From Cordia subcordata (taxonomy: Eukaryota > Streptophyta > Magnoliopsida > Boraginales > Cordiaceae), in NCBI GenBank assembly GCA_028554755.1, contig JAPTOF010000024.1, positions 5,518,001 through 5,582,000 on the forward strand: a stretch of 64,000 nt of DNA. Reading direction: 5' to 3'. Under the pieces are notes generated by a model, which saw only the letters and a list, made by a program, of their open reading frames with translations, was not told the DNA's origin and made no database searches. A program made the translations under genes and the position numbers. Within the stretch, counting starts at the first letter, position 1. The number at the start of each line of letters is the position of its first letter. Below, piece after piece: positions 38,545-51,021 of this stretch.

Positions 38545-39816
38545 GGCGCTGTTTAACAACAGTGTTTCAACTAGTGTTGAGTGTTTTGACTTGATCAAAT
38601 CACTATTTTCTCCTATTTTTGTTGTTTAGTAAAGTAGTATTTTTAGTTAAAATATTGTTTGAAGCAGTGTTTCTGAAACATTAATATTTTTAACGTTTCA
38701 GATAGTGGATAATGTTTTATTTTTCATTTTGGCAATCTTACCCTCTCTTCATTATCTTTTGGCAATTCTATACAATCTCTTTCTACATTTTTATATATTC
38801 TTTCACAAGTATAAATATAAAATAACATAAAAATCAATTTCAAAATCCTATCTATATCAAAATATACTAAAAAAGTGTAAGTCTTATTCATCCATTTATT
38901 ATTTTTCTTAACAAAATAAATCTTTGATCAATAAAAAATATTTCTACAATAATAACATTTTTTTTAATATTAATAAAATTAATTTATCAAAAGTAATTTT
39001 ATTATACTTTAATAATCAAATGTTATTACAAGAAACATATATCTAATTATGAAATAAATTATTTCATTTCAATAATAGTAATAATAATTATATTTATCAT
39101 AACAACAAATAGTGTTTGAGTAGCTGACAGCTATTGTATTTTAGCTATTATCGAATAGCTATTTGGTTAGCTGATTGAATAATATGTGCTCAATAAAATT
39201 AGCTATTTGATTAGCTAATGAATGTAAAATAATATAAAAAAATATTGATATTATGTTATTATGTTATGATAAATATAATTATTATTGCTATTATTGGAAT
39301 GAGATAATTTATTTTATAATTAGATATATGTTTCTTGTAATAACATTTGATTATTAAAGTATAATAAAATTACTTTTGATAAATTAATTTTAATAATATT
39401 ACAAAAAATGTTATTATTGTAGAAATATTTTTTAATTGGTCAAAAAATTATTTTGCCAAAAAAATAATAAATGAACAAATAAGACTTACACTTTTTTAGT
39501 ATATTTTGATATAGATAGGATTTTAAAATTATTTTTTATGTTATTTTAAATTTATAATTGTGAAAGAAAATGTAAAAATGTAGAAAGAGATTGTATAGTA
39601 GGTAGAACTGCCAAAAAATATTAAAGAGAAGGTAAGATTGCCAAAATGAAAAATGAAACACTAACAATTACTTTAAATGTTAAAAATATTAAAGTTTCAA
39701 AAACACTATTTGAAATGCTATTTCAACCAAAAACACTACTTTACCAGACAATAAATTTTGTAAAAAATTAGTCAAAACATTAAACACTAATTAAAATATT
39801 ATTATTGAATAGCACC
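38545..39816. mobile_element. 1.27-kb foldback element with very long inverted arms
   Basis: The left arm (38545 to about 39095) and right arm (about 39265-39816) are inverted copies along nearly their whole length. Examples are AGTGTAAGTCTTATTCATCC versus AAGACTTACACTTTTTTAGT, and TTACAAGAAACATATATCTA versus its complement near 39330. The termini are GGCGCTGTTTAACAACAG and, reversed, GGTGCTATTCAATAATAA. About 170 bases of 'TAGCTATTTGGTTAGCTGATT' spacer separate the arms. No target duplication could be confirmed and there is no coding capacity. Confidence 0.8.
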
Positions 39817-40406
39817 ATAGTCCATAGACTGTCTACCTTAAGAACTCCATTGGGTATAATCAAATATAAATAAATACTAACTAATATAGTAATATGTGGT
39901 TGTCCTTGAACAAAAGCTAAAAAAGAGCACGGATACGTATCATATATGCAATTCTCCACTTGATAATTAATTTTCTATTTTTTCTCTGCACTATCTTAGA
40001 AGTTTTTACCTTATTTTTATACTACTGAAATGTATAAAATAGTTTGGTGGAAAAAAAGGGCCTTTTACATTTGGCTCACTTGGATAGGTACCCTCCCAAC
40101 TAAAAATATAATGCAGCCAGCTTTCCCTGGAAATTCATATTGATCCCCTGTGTTATCTGTCACTAAATATATATTAGGTATATATACAAATTCATGCATC
40201 ACTTTTTTCTCCATTATATATAGCTTTACAGAAAGATTATTTTTTAAAAGATTAAAGCTTGCAAAGCCTACTGCTAAGCCTACCAATAGGGAGGACTTCT
40301 CCACTTGTATGGGTCGAGAAAGTGGAGAATCCTCTCTTCATAAGTACAATTAAGCTTTTCTAATCTTCTCTCATTTATCATATAAGGAGAGAGACAGGAA
40401 CAAAAG

Positions 40407-40410
<4 letters not shown>

Positions 40411-40453
<43 letters not shown>

Positions 40454-40457
40454 TATA
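40411..40457. repeat. (TA)n(CA)n microsatellite
   Basis: A TA dinucleotide run followed by a short CA run. Confidence 0.9.
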
Positions 40458-40526
40458 TGTAGACACACGGGTAGAAAAAGGTCCACAGTGCAATTTTTTT
40501 ATTTTAATTATATTAATTATAAAATA

Positions 40527-40746
40527 AGATTAGGCGGCGGTTTTACTATAAATAACTAAGAATAGGCGGTGGATTTATTATATAGGTATGGTTTTGGTAA
40601 TACATAGATATATCTTTATGCGAGATAATTAATGATTATACTCTTAGTTTGATTGATGTATGGTGTGATTATGGAGTGTTATAATAAGGAAAGCTCAAGG
40701 TTCGAATCATGGATGAAATATGGTATTGCCTACTTTTCTTGTGGTG
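40527..40746. mobile_element. CACTA-related fragment, second copy of the 954-1287 type
   Basis: It contains GGCGGCGGTTTTACTATAAA-like subterminal words and ends TTTTCTTGTGGTG. Its interior (GGTAATACATAGATAT..GATAATTAATGATTAT) aligns base by base, with many substitutions, to 1020-1180. The left terminus is missing. Confidence 0.5.
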
Positions 40747-41015
40747 ATTAAACCTACCTAAACCAATTTTGTGTACCCAAATTACGAATCCACATGTGCT
40801 TCATGTGTTCAAATTGTTTGTTTTTGACGATTTATTTTTCTTTTGAGTAAGTGTATTCCCAAGTCCATTGAATTTGAGAGTGATCACTATTGAATTGCGA
40901 GCGATTGAGGAAAAGCCTCTCAACAGGTGTGTTTCTCAAGATTCAAATTTGTGTTCTGCTCCATATGGTGGTGAGGCCACTACCAGAGTACTAGTGACCA
41001 TTTTTCATTTAAGGA

Positions 41016-41590
41016 TGTTATAACATATATTTGTCCCACATGGAAAAATCCCAATATTCAAGTCCACCACATAAGGTTTTGGGTCACTCTTCATATTAAT
41101 CAATTAATTTTTATTATGGAACCTCAATAATTCTAAACATGATATTAGAGCTAGACTTTTGCATATGTCCACATGTGAAACCATCAAGCTCGTCCATTAT
41201 GCAAATCTACTTATGTGATGGTCTATCCCTGCAAGTAGTTGAGCTACACCTATCCTAGTTCATGGTGATCCATTCTTGTTCCAGGCCACACGACCATCCG
41301 AGTTTCATTCTAAATCGTGGTGACTCATCCAAGCTATTCTGAATCACATGATCATCCAAGCCAGTTCAAGGCCATCCATTAAATAGTGTAGGTATTATTT
41401 TGGGTCACATCTTGTTCTAGGCCACACAACTGGGCACACAACTATCCCAGTTTTGTTCTAAATCGTGGTGACTCATTCAAGCTATTCCAGATCATATGAC
41501 CATCCAACCTAGTTTAGGTCCATCTATCAAACAGTGCAGGTACTATTTTGGATCACACATAAGGGGGAGGAGGATGTTACAACATTGTTA
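41016..41590 (+). mobile_element. TRIM-like LTR retrotransposon relic
   Basis: A putative 124-bp 5' LTR (41016-41139) starts TGTTATAACA and ends AAACA. It is followed directly by TGATATTAGAGCTAGA, which fits a tRNA-Met primer site (TGGTATCAGAGCC...) with transition decay. A purine tract AAGGGGGAGGAGGA (41561-41574) precedes a second TGTTACAACA, where only about ten bases of the 3' LTR remain similar. The interior is non-coding and holds an imperfect duplication (41276-41410 and 41412-41560). Tiny size and no genes match terminal-repeat retrotransposons in miniature. Confidence 0.55.
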
Positions 41591-44500
41591 TAGGGCTTGA
41601 GCAATGGGTAAAAATGCTATTGACTAAAAGTTGTTTTATTTTGTTTGATCTTATATTTTAGAATTAAGTTAAGCGTTTTGTTGTTTTAATAATATTAGAT
41701 TTTTAAAAATATTGGATAATATTTTTTAGAAAAAATAAGAAAATAATTTCTAAAATGATATAGAAACATCTTTTCAAAAATCCTTTTTTCAAGAAGCTCC
41801 TACATTATCTTTTCAAAAGTTTGTTTTCAAGGAATTTCAATTTGGATTTTTGATTTTTTAATTTTTTTAGTTTTAATTTTTACATAAGGGACTCTAAATG
41901 AGTCATCAAATATTAAATATGCAAGTAATTTCTTTTAAAATGACTATTTGTGAAATTCCGAATAACCACGACGACAAACACGTTGTAGTGGACTCTCATA
42001 CGAGTTCCAATTTTTATAACTATCTTTGAAATTAACAGATCACTCGCGTAAAAGACAAAAACAAAAAGTCAGCATGTTATCGTACTGTTAACCATATTCC
42101 CGTATTATGGGCAACCCCCACCCTCGAACCAACTTTTTTGGGGCGTGGGGGGAAGAGCAACCATGTTTCAAAATTTGTTAATAACTTTATATATTATAGA
42201 AAATGCACGAAACTTCCAATTTTTTGGATGATCATACAATATTTTTTATGACATAGGAGTAAACAACAGTCTTCATACCACATTAGATATTAACGAATTT
42301 TAGAATTATAGAAGATTTTATATATGATTTTGACAAAAAAAAAATATGTATTTTATCCAAAAGAAAAAAAATGGTATATTTAATAAAAAAATATATGAAG
42401 CTTTTCTTTTTCGGACAAAAAAAAATTCAGTTGATGGAACCTGACCATCGGAATAATGAGTGGAGCCCGACTATAAATTGACAAATCTCAAGTACACAGT
42501 ACGTTCTTTATATTAAGCACCAGTTAAGTCGAGAACACTTATCTACTATAAAAAATTAAATACGAACCTAAGTCATGAATCGTATTTATTTTCAATTCTT
42601 ACCGATAGGGCATCACAGGAAAACAAAAATATATGAACCTTTGTAACAAATTCTTCTGCCATCCACAGAACAATGCATGCATGGTTGCCTACATGCATGT
42701 GTTGGCCTACTTAGCATACGTAACAAACTGCCGACAGCTTCATGTTCGCGAACATTACTGACAGGATTTCTTCAAAGACTCGACTCCACACAACATGGTA
42801 TTCAACATCCACGTGCTTCTCGTCCATTCTAATATGACTTGGTCTCCTCACCATTTCTTTTTCTTTTTTCTTTTCTTTTTCTCTCTCCCACTCACAGATG
42901 AGGACAGCCATGGAGCACTAAGAAAAGTAATGCAATGTTAATTAAATGTTTAGTCAAGATTATCAAAATATTTGCTGATCTAATCAGATTTTGAGAAGAT
43001 CACTTCCACATTAATTTATTCTACAAAACTTTCTTAAAGCTTCTTTTATTAATTTTTTCGTGTCTTGCTTTGGCATAATCTATGAATAAACTACTTTGGT
43101 GGATGGAATGTTGAAATTTACCTCGAGCCCCAAACCCATTAAGTATATTTAATGTATTTCTATGTTTTTTTTGTTAATACAATAAAAAGAAAACTATATG
43201 TTACGTACTATGTTGTTTGTTGTTTTGTTTATTAAATTTTTGGCCAACCATACTTGAGACCAATGCACCTGCTTTGGTATTTGAAACACATGTACAGGCT
43301 AGTGCTCCAGCATTGACTAATGCATTTCTTATACATTTTGCCAATAATAATAAGCCACGTAAGAAATATTATACTTAACGGAAAAATAGAAGGCATTCTT
43401 TTTCCCCTGGTTGTTCACTTTCATTATATTTTGGAATTGGGACCTCGTTATTGGATAATCTATCGTCAGAGAATTGCATGCTGCTATTTCTACTGCTAAT
43501 TTTCCTTTTTCACCGTTACACATAGATGTATTACTAGCATCATATAGACGATGTACAGGTGGGATGTGGATAGTTAAAAAAATATGTAACATAAAATGAA
43601 AATATGAACTTACTAATTTTTAAATTTTCATTTTTTAATCAAGAGGAAAAATTGCATCCAGTTAAAGTATACCATATAATTATGCTAGCTGTTTTTCCAC
43701 TTTGTAAAATTTATAGTTTCACCTTTTCTTTTTTAAATTTCGGTGGTCAATCTATATATTGACGTGCCATCTTAAAAATAAAAACGCCCTTCACACATTA
43801 GTTCTATATGAAATTTGTGTTTAATTTACAACAAATTATGTTTAGATTCACTACTACAGTCACCACAAGACTTAAAGATTTTAGATCCATTGATTATACT
43901 CACTTATGATGGCAAATAAGTAGTTGGGTCTGGGTTATTATAAAAATCAACTTATAATTTTGTTAAATGTTATTAATGCTTTTAACATGATATAATATAT
44001 TAGATTGACATTAGATATAATATACATTATGCTCATTTTACTTGCAAAGCAAAATGCATTTAATCAAATGGATTGATCTCAAATACTACAAACATAATGT
44101 TTCCTCTAATTTAAGGGCATAGATTGCATTTATGATATTATTCATGAATATGACAATTAAAGTGAGGAACAGAAAACAATCTCTATAAGAATTACAAATA
44201 TAAATATGTATTTACAATAGACTCTTATTTTTACATGCATTGCAAAGATCTTTAAATATGACTAGTCAAATCCAAATTAGAGTTGTGTATAGAATTTTTT
44301 AGTTTAGATGTGTAACTTTTTAATTGTAAAGCAAGTTTTCATCGTTTTTCTTTTATGATTTGTTAAAAATGTAGTTGATAAATATTGTCAATGTTTTTTT
44401 ATTGTGAGTTTCCTTCTAAAATTACTTATAAATGATGTAAAACAAGATCTGAGAAGATAGTAAAAAATATATTAGAACCTGTGCATAGCATGAGTATGGT

Positions 44501-45600
44501 GCTAGTATTTTTATAAGTTTGGAGGGTATAATGCTTGAACTATGATACTCATGATGATTTGAATTTTTTTCTATTTGAGCTATTTGAGATACTGTAGAGC
44601 GGGTTTGGCATTTAGTTGAGAAATTTAGTTTTGTAAAAAGGCATTTTCAAAACAAACTTTTAACCAAATGGACTTTTGGTGAAAACAATAATGTGTTTGG
44701 TTATTTTTATGTGAAATGAACTTTTAGCAAATGAAATAGTGTTTGGTTTTACATTTAGAAATCATTGTTGGTTGCCTAAATTACTGAAATGGGCATTTTG
44801 AACTAATATCGTTTAGTTTCTATAACACACTATTTTATTCATATTTCTATTTGTTTGAAAAAAATATAAAAAATTATAGTTATAACTCAAAATATTAATA
44901 ACAAAAATAAAATATATTAGCAAAAATACAACCATAAATCATTGTAATTTGATTAGAAGTTAGGAACACTGAATGAAATAAAATAGGGATAAGAAAAAGA
45001 AGGATAGCTATTGGCATAATGAAAAATTAAAAAAGATATTTTTATCCAAAAAATATATTAAAATACTGTTGCTAAAAAGACAAATGGAGAAGTTAAAAAT
45101 TTTAACTTCTCCTTTTAGACAACACACACATAGATGGTCCTTTAGGTAGGTGCTCAGAGCTATGTGGATTCCATGCTTTAAAACAAACAAAAAAAGAGAA
45201 AAAGAAAACAGATCTAAAACAGTTCATGTCACACATCTTCTTTGCTCTCCTCTCCTTTCTCTCTCTCTTTGTTCTTCTTTTTCCTCATCTTTCTCTCTTC
45301 TTCTCTTCCTTGCTTTATTAGTGACACTGCTGGTTATCTCACACCGGATAAAGATCACCATAAAATTCGCCTTTCTTTGCTAAGCGTAATGATGTACACC
45401 ATGTCCAAGAAAACCTCCTAGGTGTCAATCCACCATTGATGCCTTCGTCATCTTCTTTCTCATGTTGGCGAAGATTTCGACATCATTACATGGTGCAACA
45501 ACCACCAATCTTTTTCTCTTCTTGCCTCGACTCTAATCATACCTCCCATGCAACCTTTGGATGCTCCAAGCTCAATTTGTCATTAAAACTCGCCTTGACT
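41591..45600. other. Intergenic sequence, no gene recognised
   Basis: AT-rich throughout. Short open frames (for example 42711-42911 and 43329-43592) show no known domain. A pyrimidine-rich stretch lies at 45240-45320. Confidence 0.45.
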
Positions 45601-45607
45601 TTTCAGT

Positions 45608-45792
45608 GTGCATATATATAGATGTTTTTGTGTGTGTTCTGTGTTTGTGTGTATATGTGATTGTGTGTATAGGGATTTGTATGAACAGATATATACATAT
45701 ACATATATACATATAGACATATACATACATACACACACACACAGACACACACACACACAGATTGACAGACAGACAGACACACACACACACGT

Positions 45793-45833
<41 letters not shown>

Positions 45834-45838
45834 GTAGT
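45608..45838. repeat. Compound GT/CA/GACA/TA microsatellite
   Basis: TGTGTG runs, then TATACA runs, ACACAC, (GACA)n and finally (TA)n. It creates long but meaningless open frames on both strands. Confidence 0.9.
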
Positions 45839-46312
45839 GAGCAAATATGTGAGGATGATAAACAACTATATATAGAGCGGTGAACAAATAAATATAAAGT
45901 TATGAACAAATATAATGAAGTGGTGAACAAATATGTGTTTGTGTGATAGAGTGGTAAATAGTTATATATAGAACTGTAAACAAATATATGTAGTGTTGTG
46001 AACAAACATATATTTTTGTATCTGTTTTTTTGTGTTGTGAAAGAGTGGTGAACAAATGTATGTGGAGTGGTGAACAAATAGATATAGAGTAGTGAACAAA
46101 TAAATATATTTGAATTTGCGTGTGTGAAAGAGTGGTAAACATATATATGTGAAAAGGTGAACAAATAAACCTATTTGTGTTTGTGTGTATATGTGTGCGT
46201 AAGAGTGGTGAACAAATATTTGTAGAGTAGTATACAAATAAATGTGCATTTTTGTGTGTATCTATGTGTAAAAATAATGAACAAATATATGTGGGATAGT
46301 GAACAAATAAAA
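45838..46312. repeat. Degenerate minisatellite, GTGAACAAATA core
   Basis: The core (A/T)GTGGTGAACAAATA(A/T) recurs well over ten times at irregular spacing of about 20-65 bases, separated by ATATGTAGAG-like and TTTGTGTGTGA-like spacers. The minus-strand frames of up to 193 residues here are by-products of the repeat. Confidence 0.8.
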
Positions 46313-47640
46313 ATTATATATATATATATATATTTTAAATTTTACTGTGAATGAATAATGGCGCTTACTGTTCACATACAATAGATGCATAGTGCTTCTG
46401 CAGGAGCATGTTATGAGATACCATGATATAAGATCCCCTCTTTAGACTCAAAACTTAATTGACTTTTAATCAAAACCAACTTTTAGAATATAAGACAAAA
46501 TATCCTCGTTTTCTTTACAAAAATTTTTAAATTCTAAAAATTAGTTTGACTCTCCAAAATAAAAAACCAAACTGGATCTTAATAATTTTACTTATAATGC
46601 TTTCAAAAATTTATTTTTCTTTTCACTTCGTTGTTTAATGAATTATTCCAGAACATATTTTTCTCTTCTATTATGAGTTTGCAATGTAGAATCCTTTTGC
46701 TAAATTAAATTTGTGATGCTAGTTTCATTCAAATACACACAAGCTCAACGAGAAAAAAAAAACTAGCTCTTCCATAAATGAACGTATCCTTGATTCTACA
46801 ATATTTAATGATGATAAAATCTATCACCAACACTAATACTAACAAATATTTTAAGGACATTTTTTTGTGTTTAATGAGAATTAGTTGCATGCTTAGCACA
46901 AAATAAAAGAAAAGAAAATAAAATATTTTTAAAAGACATTTTGTTCGACTTACCTTGCCAGTCACATGTAAATTAAGTCACATGAGGTATTGAATAAAAG
47001 GGATAAGAAAACGTTTGAATATGATTAATGATGATTGATAACTTTCAGTTTTACGGTAAACTTGCACATACTTGGAAGGGGAAAAAAAAAGAAGACATTT
47101 TTCCCCTACTGCCTTTTGAGGTAGAAGATTTTTCAAACGAGGGCAAGAGAAGACACAATTTGTTTTGTCTTTAGATATCTAATATACTCTTTTTTTATGT
47201 CTTAACCTCCTCCTACCAAGGAAATATGAGTAAAAAGAAAATCACAAAATCTTACTTGAGAATAAATAAACTCCTTCCCCCCTTCCCCCCTAATACTATC
47301 TTCATAGCCAAAAAGAAAAATGCCTTATAATGAAATTTAAAGGGAAACTAAGTGCAAGTTGAAACAATAATCGGAAGTACTTATGTATGTACATATATGC
47401 TTATATTATTTCGCATCAAAGTATTGACAGATCTGGAATGCACCATTGTGGAAGATATATTACAAAGAGAACTAATCAACTTAGCTATATTGATATGTAT
47501 GTATCTTTGACATATTCTGCCCTATTGTTTAGGAGAAATCATAGGCTATTTCCTTATGTATACACATATGTAAAATATTTATGTGGATTCTGCATCGATG
47601 AAAATATGCTCGTCCTTTATGTCATATTCTCAATTTTCAT
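46313..47640. other. Intergenic sequence, nothing recognised
   Basis: AT-rich, without domains or clear element ends. Confidence 0.45.
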
Positions 47641-47648
47641 GGTATAGG

Positions 47649-47884
47649 TTACCCAGGTACCCTGCTTTGATAAAGCAAAAGAAAAATTTAAGAAGCCTTT
47701 CCAGCCAACTCTTTTTAGCGAACTTGTTTCTTCAAAATGGCAGAAACCACAAGCTTTAATGGGGGGTGTTGTAGAATGCTTAAAAAGGATTGAAAACCTG
47801 AAGGAGGTAATGGAAGAAGATGAATCACCATACCTTCTTCAAGCATCAGACCGTTCCGTCTCATATTTGTGGCCAACATGCTGA
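47649..47884 (+). pseudogene. Unidentified coding-like exon
   Basis: After a possible acceptor (GGTATAG) at 47648 an open frame of about 78 codons reads VTQVPCFDKAKEKFKKPFQP, LFSELVSSKWQKPQALMGGV, ECLKRIENLKEV, DESPYLLQASDRSVSYLWPT and stops. The composition (charged, mixed, few repeats) is protein-like, in contrast to the surroundings. I do not recognise the family. It may be an orphaned last exon. Confidence 0.4.
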
Positions 47885-48000
47885 GTTAGGGAGGAGAAAA
47901 TTACTCCACATGGGAAAAGAGGATGCTAAATGCTTTAGATTCACAAGGAAAAACTAGCTTTATAGTTGAAACACTTAGCTTTATGACCATGGATTAATGC

Positions 48001-48272
48001 TCTGTTTGTTATAATCTTATTTTAAGATACTTATCCTATTAAAATGAGGGTACATCTTATAAGATTTAAGAAATTTTATCATACATTCTATGAAAATTTA
48101 AAATAAAACCATACTTTTTATCTTATAAGAAATAAGCAATCATTCCTATTTTATTTTTTACAACTATAGAATGCATGGTGCATATAATAAGATATCTTAA
48201 ATATTATAAGATATCTCCAAATTTCAATAGGATAAGCATCTTAAAATAAGATCATTCCAAACACACTATAAG
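48001..48272. mobile_element. MITE with TCTTATTTTAAGAT inverted arms
   Basis: The left arm AATCTTATTTTAAGATACTT and the right arm AAGCATCTTAAAATAAGATC are inverted copies over about 70 bases. TAATGC stands on both sides (47995-48000 and 48275-48280). It appears to interrupt the start of the Copia fragment, because CNAMI-like coding sequence resumes right after it. Confidence 0.6.
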
Positions 48273-48274
48273 TG

Positions 48275-49990
48275 TAATGCCATGATTAGGTCATGGCTCG
48301 TGAAATTCGATTTGTAAGGAGTTGTAAGACAGCGTCATATATGCCAACACAGGAAAAGAGATTTGGGATGACTTGAAGGAGTGCTTTTCGCTAGGAAACG
48401 CAGCCATGGTCTATAAGCTGCAAAGGGAAATCGCCTTCCTACAACAAGAAAAGTCGACCATCACAACATACTACGGAAAACTACGAGGACTTTGGGATGA
48501 ACTCCAAGCCACCAACCCAGTACCATCATGCAAATGTGGACATGTTTGTAGAGCATCCAAAAAGATGCAACTAATACAAGAACAAGAGAAGTTGTATGGT
48601 TTTTTGATGGGGCTTGATGGTGAGTATGCAACTGTCAGACCGCAAATACTAAGCCTCGATCTGCTGCCGAGTTTTGTGATATGCGTAAGCCATAGCAGCC
48701 CAGGAAGAAAAGCAACAGCATATTGTTGCATCAAGAGAGCCTCACATCGAGGCATCTGCCTTTGTGACCAATGAGGGGAATATGGTTAATCGAAGCAATG
48801 CAAATTGGAATAAGCCGACGTGCCAGCACTGCAAAAAGTTTGGACATATAGGGCTCCTTTGGATTGGTTTTTTTTAATAGCTTTTAAAAAAAAAACTATT
48901 TTTGAAAAGTTGAAAATTCTGATTTCTAAAAAAAGTTGTATTTAAACTTTTTTTTAGAGTTTCAGCTTTTTTGAAAACCAAATTAAATAGTTGTAACAAA
49001 TTTAATGTAACTTTTTCAGGAAAAAATACGTTTTTTCTTGAAAAAAAATCAATCCAAACAGGCCCATAGAAGACCAGTGCTGTGAAATCATTGGGTATCC
49101 TCCTCACTGGAAGAAGAAAACTAGCAAATCTGCGGGTAGGATGGGGCACAATTTAGGGACGTCAAATGCTAATCTTGCAATCAACCATTCTGACAATAAG
49201 GGTAAAGAAATTGAGAGAAAAGTAGACCAGCAGAACCTCGCGTCAAGGCTCATAGAGGCACTGTTCCATTAAAAATTACTTCTAATTTTTGTGTCATTGA
49301 GGACTCGTACTCGAGGAGGCAGATTGGGTGGGCTAGAGCGAAGAATGGCCTATATTACGTGGAACCAGAAAATCAAAGGATAGTGTACATGGTCAAGAAG
49401 GAACGAGAAGAATCTCTTCTTTGGTTAAGCGTTTGTCACATTCTTGGTTTATCCCTTCTAGAATCTCTTGATGTTTTCATTTGTGAAACATGCAATAGAG
49501 CTAAGAAAACTAGACTCAAGTTTTCTAGTTAGAAGTAATAAAGTAGAAAAACCTTTTGATTTGATACATTCTGACATATGAGGTCCACATCAAATTGATC
49601 CGCATAATGGTTCTCATTAATTTTTGAGTATCGTGGATGATTACAGTCGCACGATATGGGTTTACTTAATGAAGAACAAAGCTGAAACAAAAATATGCTT
49701 AATTTGTTTCTACAATTGGGTCTATAATCAATTCAAATCGAGGGTGAGGTCATACGCACAAATAATGGGACAGAATTCCAACATCGTGAACGAATCACAT
49801 TTTATGGAATCCATGGAATAGAGCACTAGACTAGCTGCGTCTACACTGCACAACAGAGTGTAGAAGTAGAGCAAAAACAGCGTCATTTATTGGAGGTAGC
49901 TAGAGCACCTAGGTTTCATGCAAATTTGCTATTGTCATTTTGAAGAGAATGCATACTCACATCAAGAGAATATTCAAAAGGTCAATTTGA
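48275..49990 (+). pseudogene. Ty1/Copia retrotransposon fragment: gag, zinc knuckle, pre-integrase, integrase
   Basis: In order: gag of the UBN2 type (EIWDDLKECFSLGNAAMVYK, TTYYGKLRGLWDELQATNPV), a CCHC knuckle (CQHCKKFGHI, then EDQCC, split by a MITE), a GAG-pre-integrase (NGLYYVEPEN, CETCNRAKKTRLKFSS) and integrase core (LSIVDDYSRTIWVYLMKNKA, then HGIEHQTSCVYTAQQS). Stops and frameshifts are frequent. Protease is not clear, and reverse transcriptase, RNase H and both LTRs are absent, so the copy is dead and truncated on the right by CACTA-like sequence. Confidence 0.85.
48851..49065. mobile_element. Tourist/PIF-like MITE inserted in the Copia zinc knuckle
   Basis: It starts GGGCTCCTTTGGATTGGTTT and ends AATCAATCCAAACAGGCCC. 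It is flanked by ATA at 48848-48850 and 49066-49068. Removing the MITE plus one ATA gives an uninterrupted GHIEDQCCEIIGYPPHW reading frame with CX2CX4HX4C spacing, which fixes the borders. Confidence 0.9.
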
Positions 49991-50039
49991 GTCCTCATGA
50001 CATCTCATATCAATAGGTATCATAATCAATAGTTCTCCT

Positions 50040-50530
50040 TATCATCAGAAGTCAAAAAGGTGACCATCTTTTGGCGACATTTATTAAACCGTCATTCATG
50101 TTGAGAACACACACGACTATTGACAGTATTTTTGCTGATCGTCACTTTTTAATAAAAAGTAAATATAAAGGCGGTAGTTTCGCTAATTACAAAAAAATCG
50201 CGTTGGTTACGATTTTTTAAATGTTGCTAAAATCTTTAACTATTTAGATATAGATGGCTGTTATGAACTATCACCAATTACAGAAAACCTCAAATAGGCA
50301 ATGTTTTAGTTGTTGTCTCTTTTTAGTAAGAAGCAACGGTAAAGGTAGCAGTTAAAAACTATGACTAACTACAAAAAATAATTAATATTGGCGATGGTCT
50401 TTTTAAATGTGGCTAAAGTCTTATACTACTTAGGGACAAATGATAGTTATGAATTTTCACCAATTACAAAAGCTCCTAATAAGCGATAGTTTTTTATAAT
50501 TGCCGCCAATTACTAATTTTGAAGCTAAAT
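50040..50530. mobile_element. CACTA-like subterminal repeat sequence
   Basis: Repeated phrases such as GGCGGTAGTTTCGCTAATTA, GGCGATGGTCTTTTTAAATG and ACTATCACCAATTACAAAAA follow the pattern of CACTA subterminal repeats. No intact CACTAC terminus was found at either end. Confidence 0.4.
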
Positions 50531-51021
50531 TAATTTTAAATTATAAAAGATTTATAAAAAGCTACATATATATCATTTTTCAAACAATAACTATAACAAA
50601 ACAAATTATGAAGTTTTTTTAATCTAATAACAAATTTTAATTTTTTTATCAATAATAAATTATGTGGAGATACGTAATTTATTATACCCTCGTTCAACTT
50701 TGGGAATTTATTGATGGAAAACAACAAAACCTCTCCATCGATTTTTCCTCAGATCTCATCACATTATCAAAGATACACGATGATACAAGCTTTATTTACA
50801 TATTCATATAAAAGCAACTGAGTATTAAATGCACGAGTAAAAGTAACACTTATATAATCACCAACTAATTTCTAAGTTCTAATATATACGCCCAATTACA
50901 CATAGGTTTTGATTGTAGTGGTACAAATACTGATAATTGTTGTTAAGAATATACTTCACATGTATAAGATCAATTCTTGGCTTTGGCGCGAAATTAATGT
51001 TTATTGTGCGGTAAATTGCAG

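Noticed and set aside
42711..42911. 66-residue minus-strand frame with a KEKKKEKE run
   Set aside because: Low-complexity lysine/glutamate from a pyrimidine tract. No homology recognised.
45583..46164. 193-residue minus-strand open frame
   Set aside because: The translation is Cys/Val/Tyr/Ile/His-rich low complexity produced by GT/CA repeats and the GTGAACAAATA minisatellite. No domain, and all frames are open.
44580..46580. Possible 2-kb inverted-repeat element with GGTTTGGCATTTAG / CCAAACTGGATCTTA ends
   Set aside because: Only short A/T-rich words agree between the ends. No target duplication.
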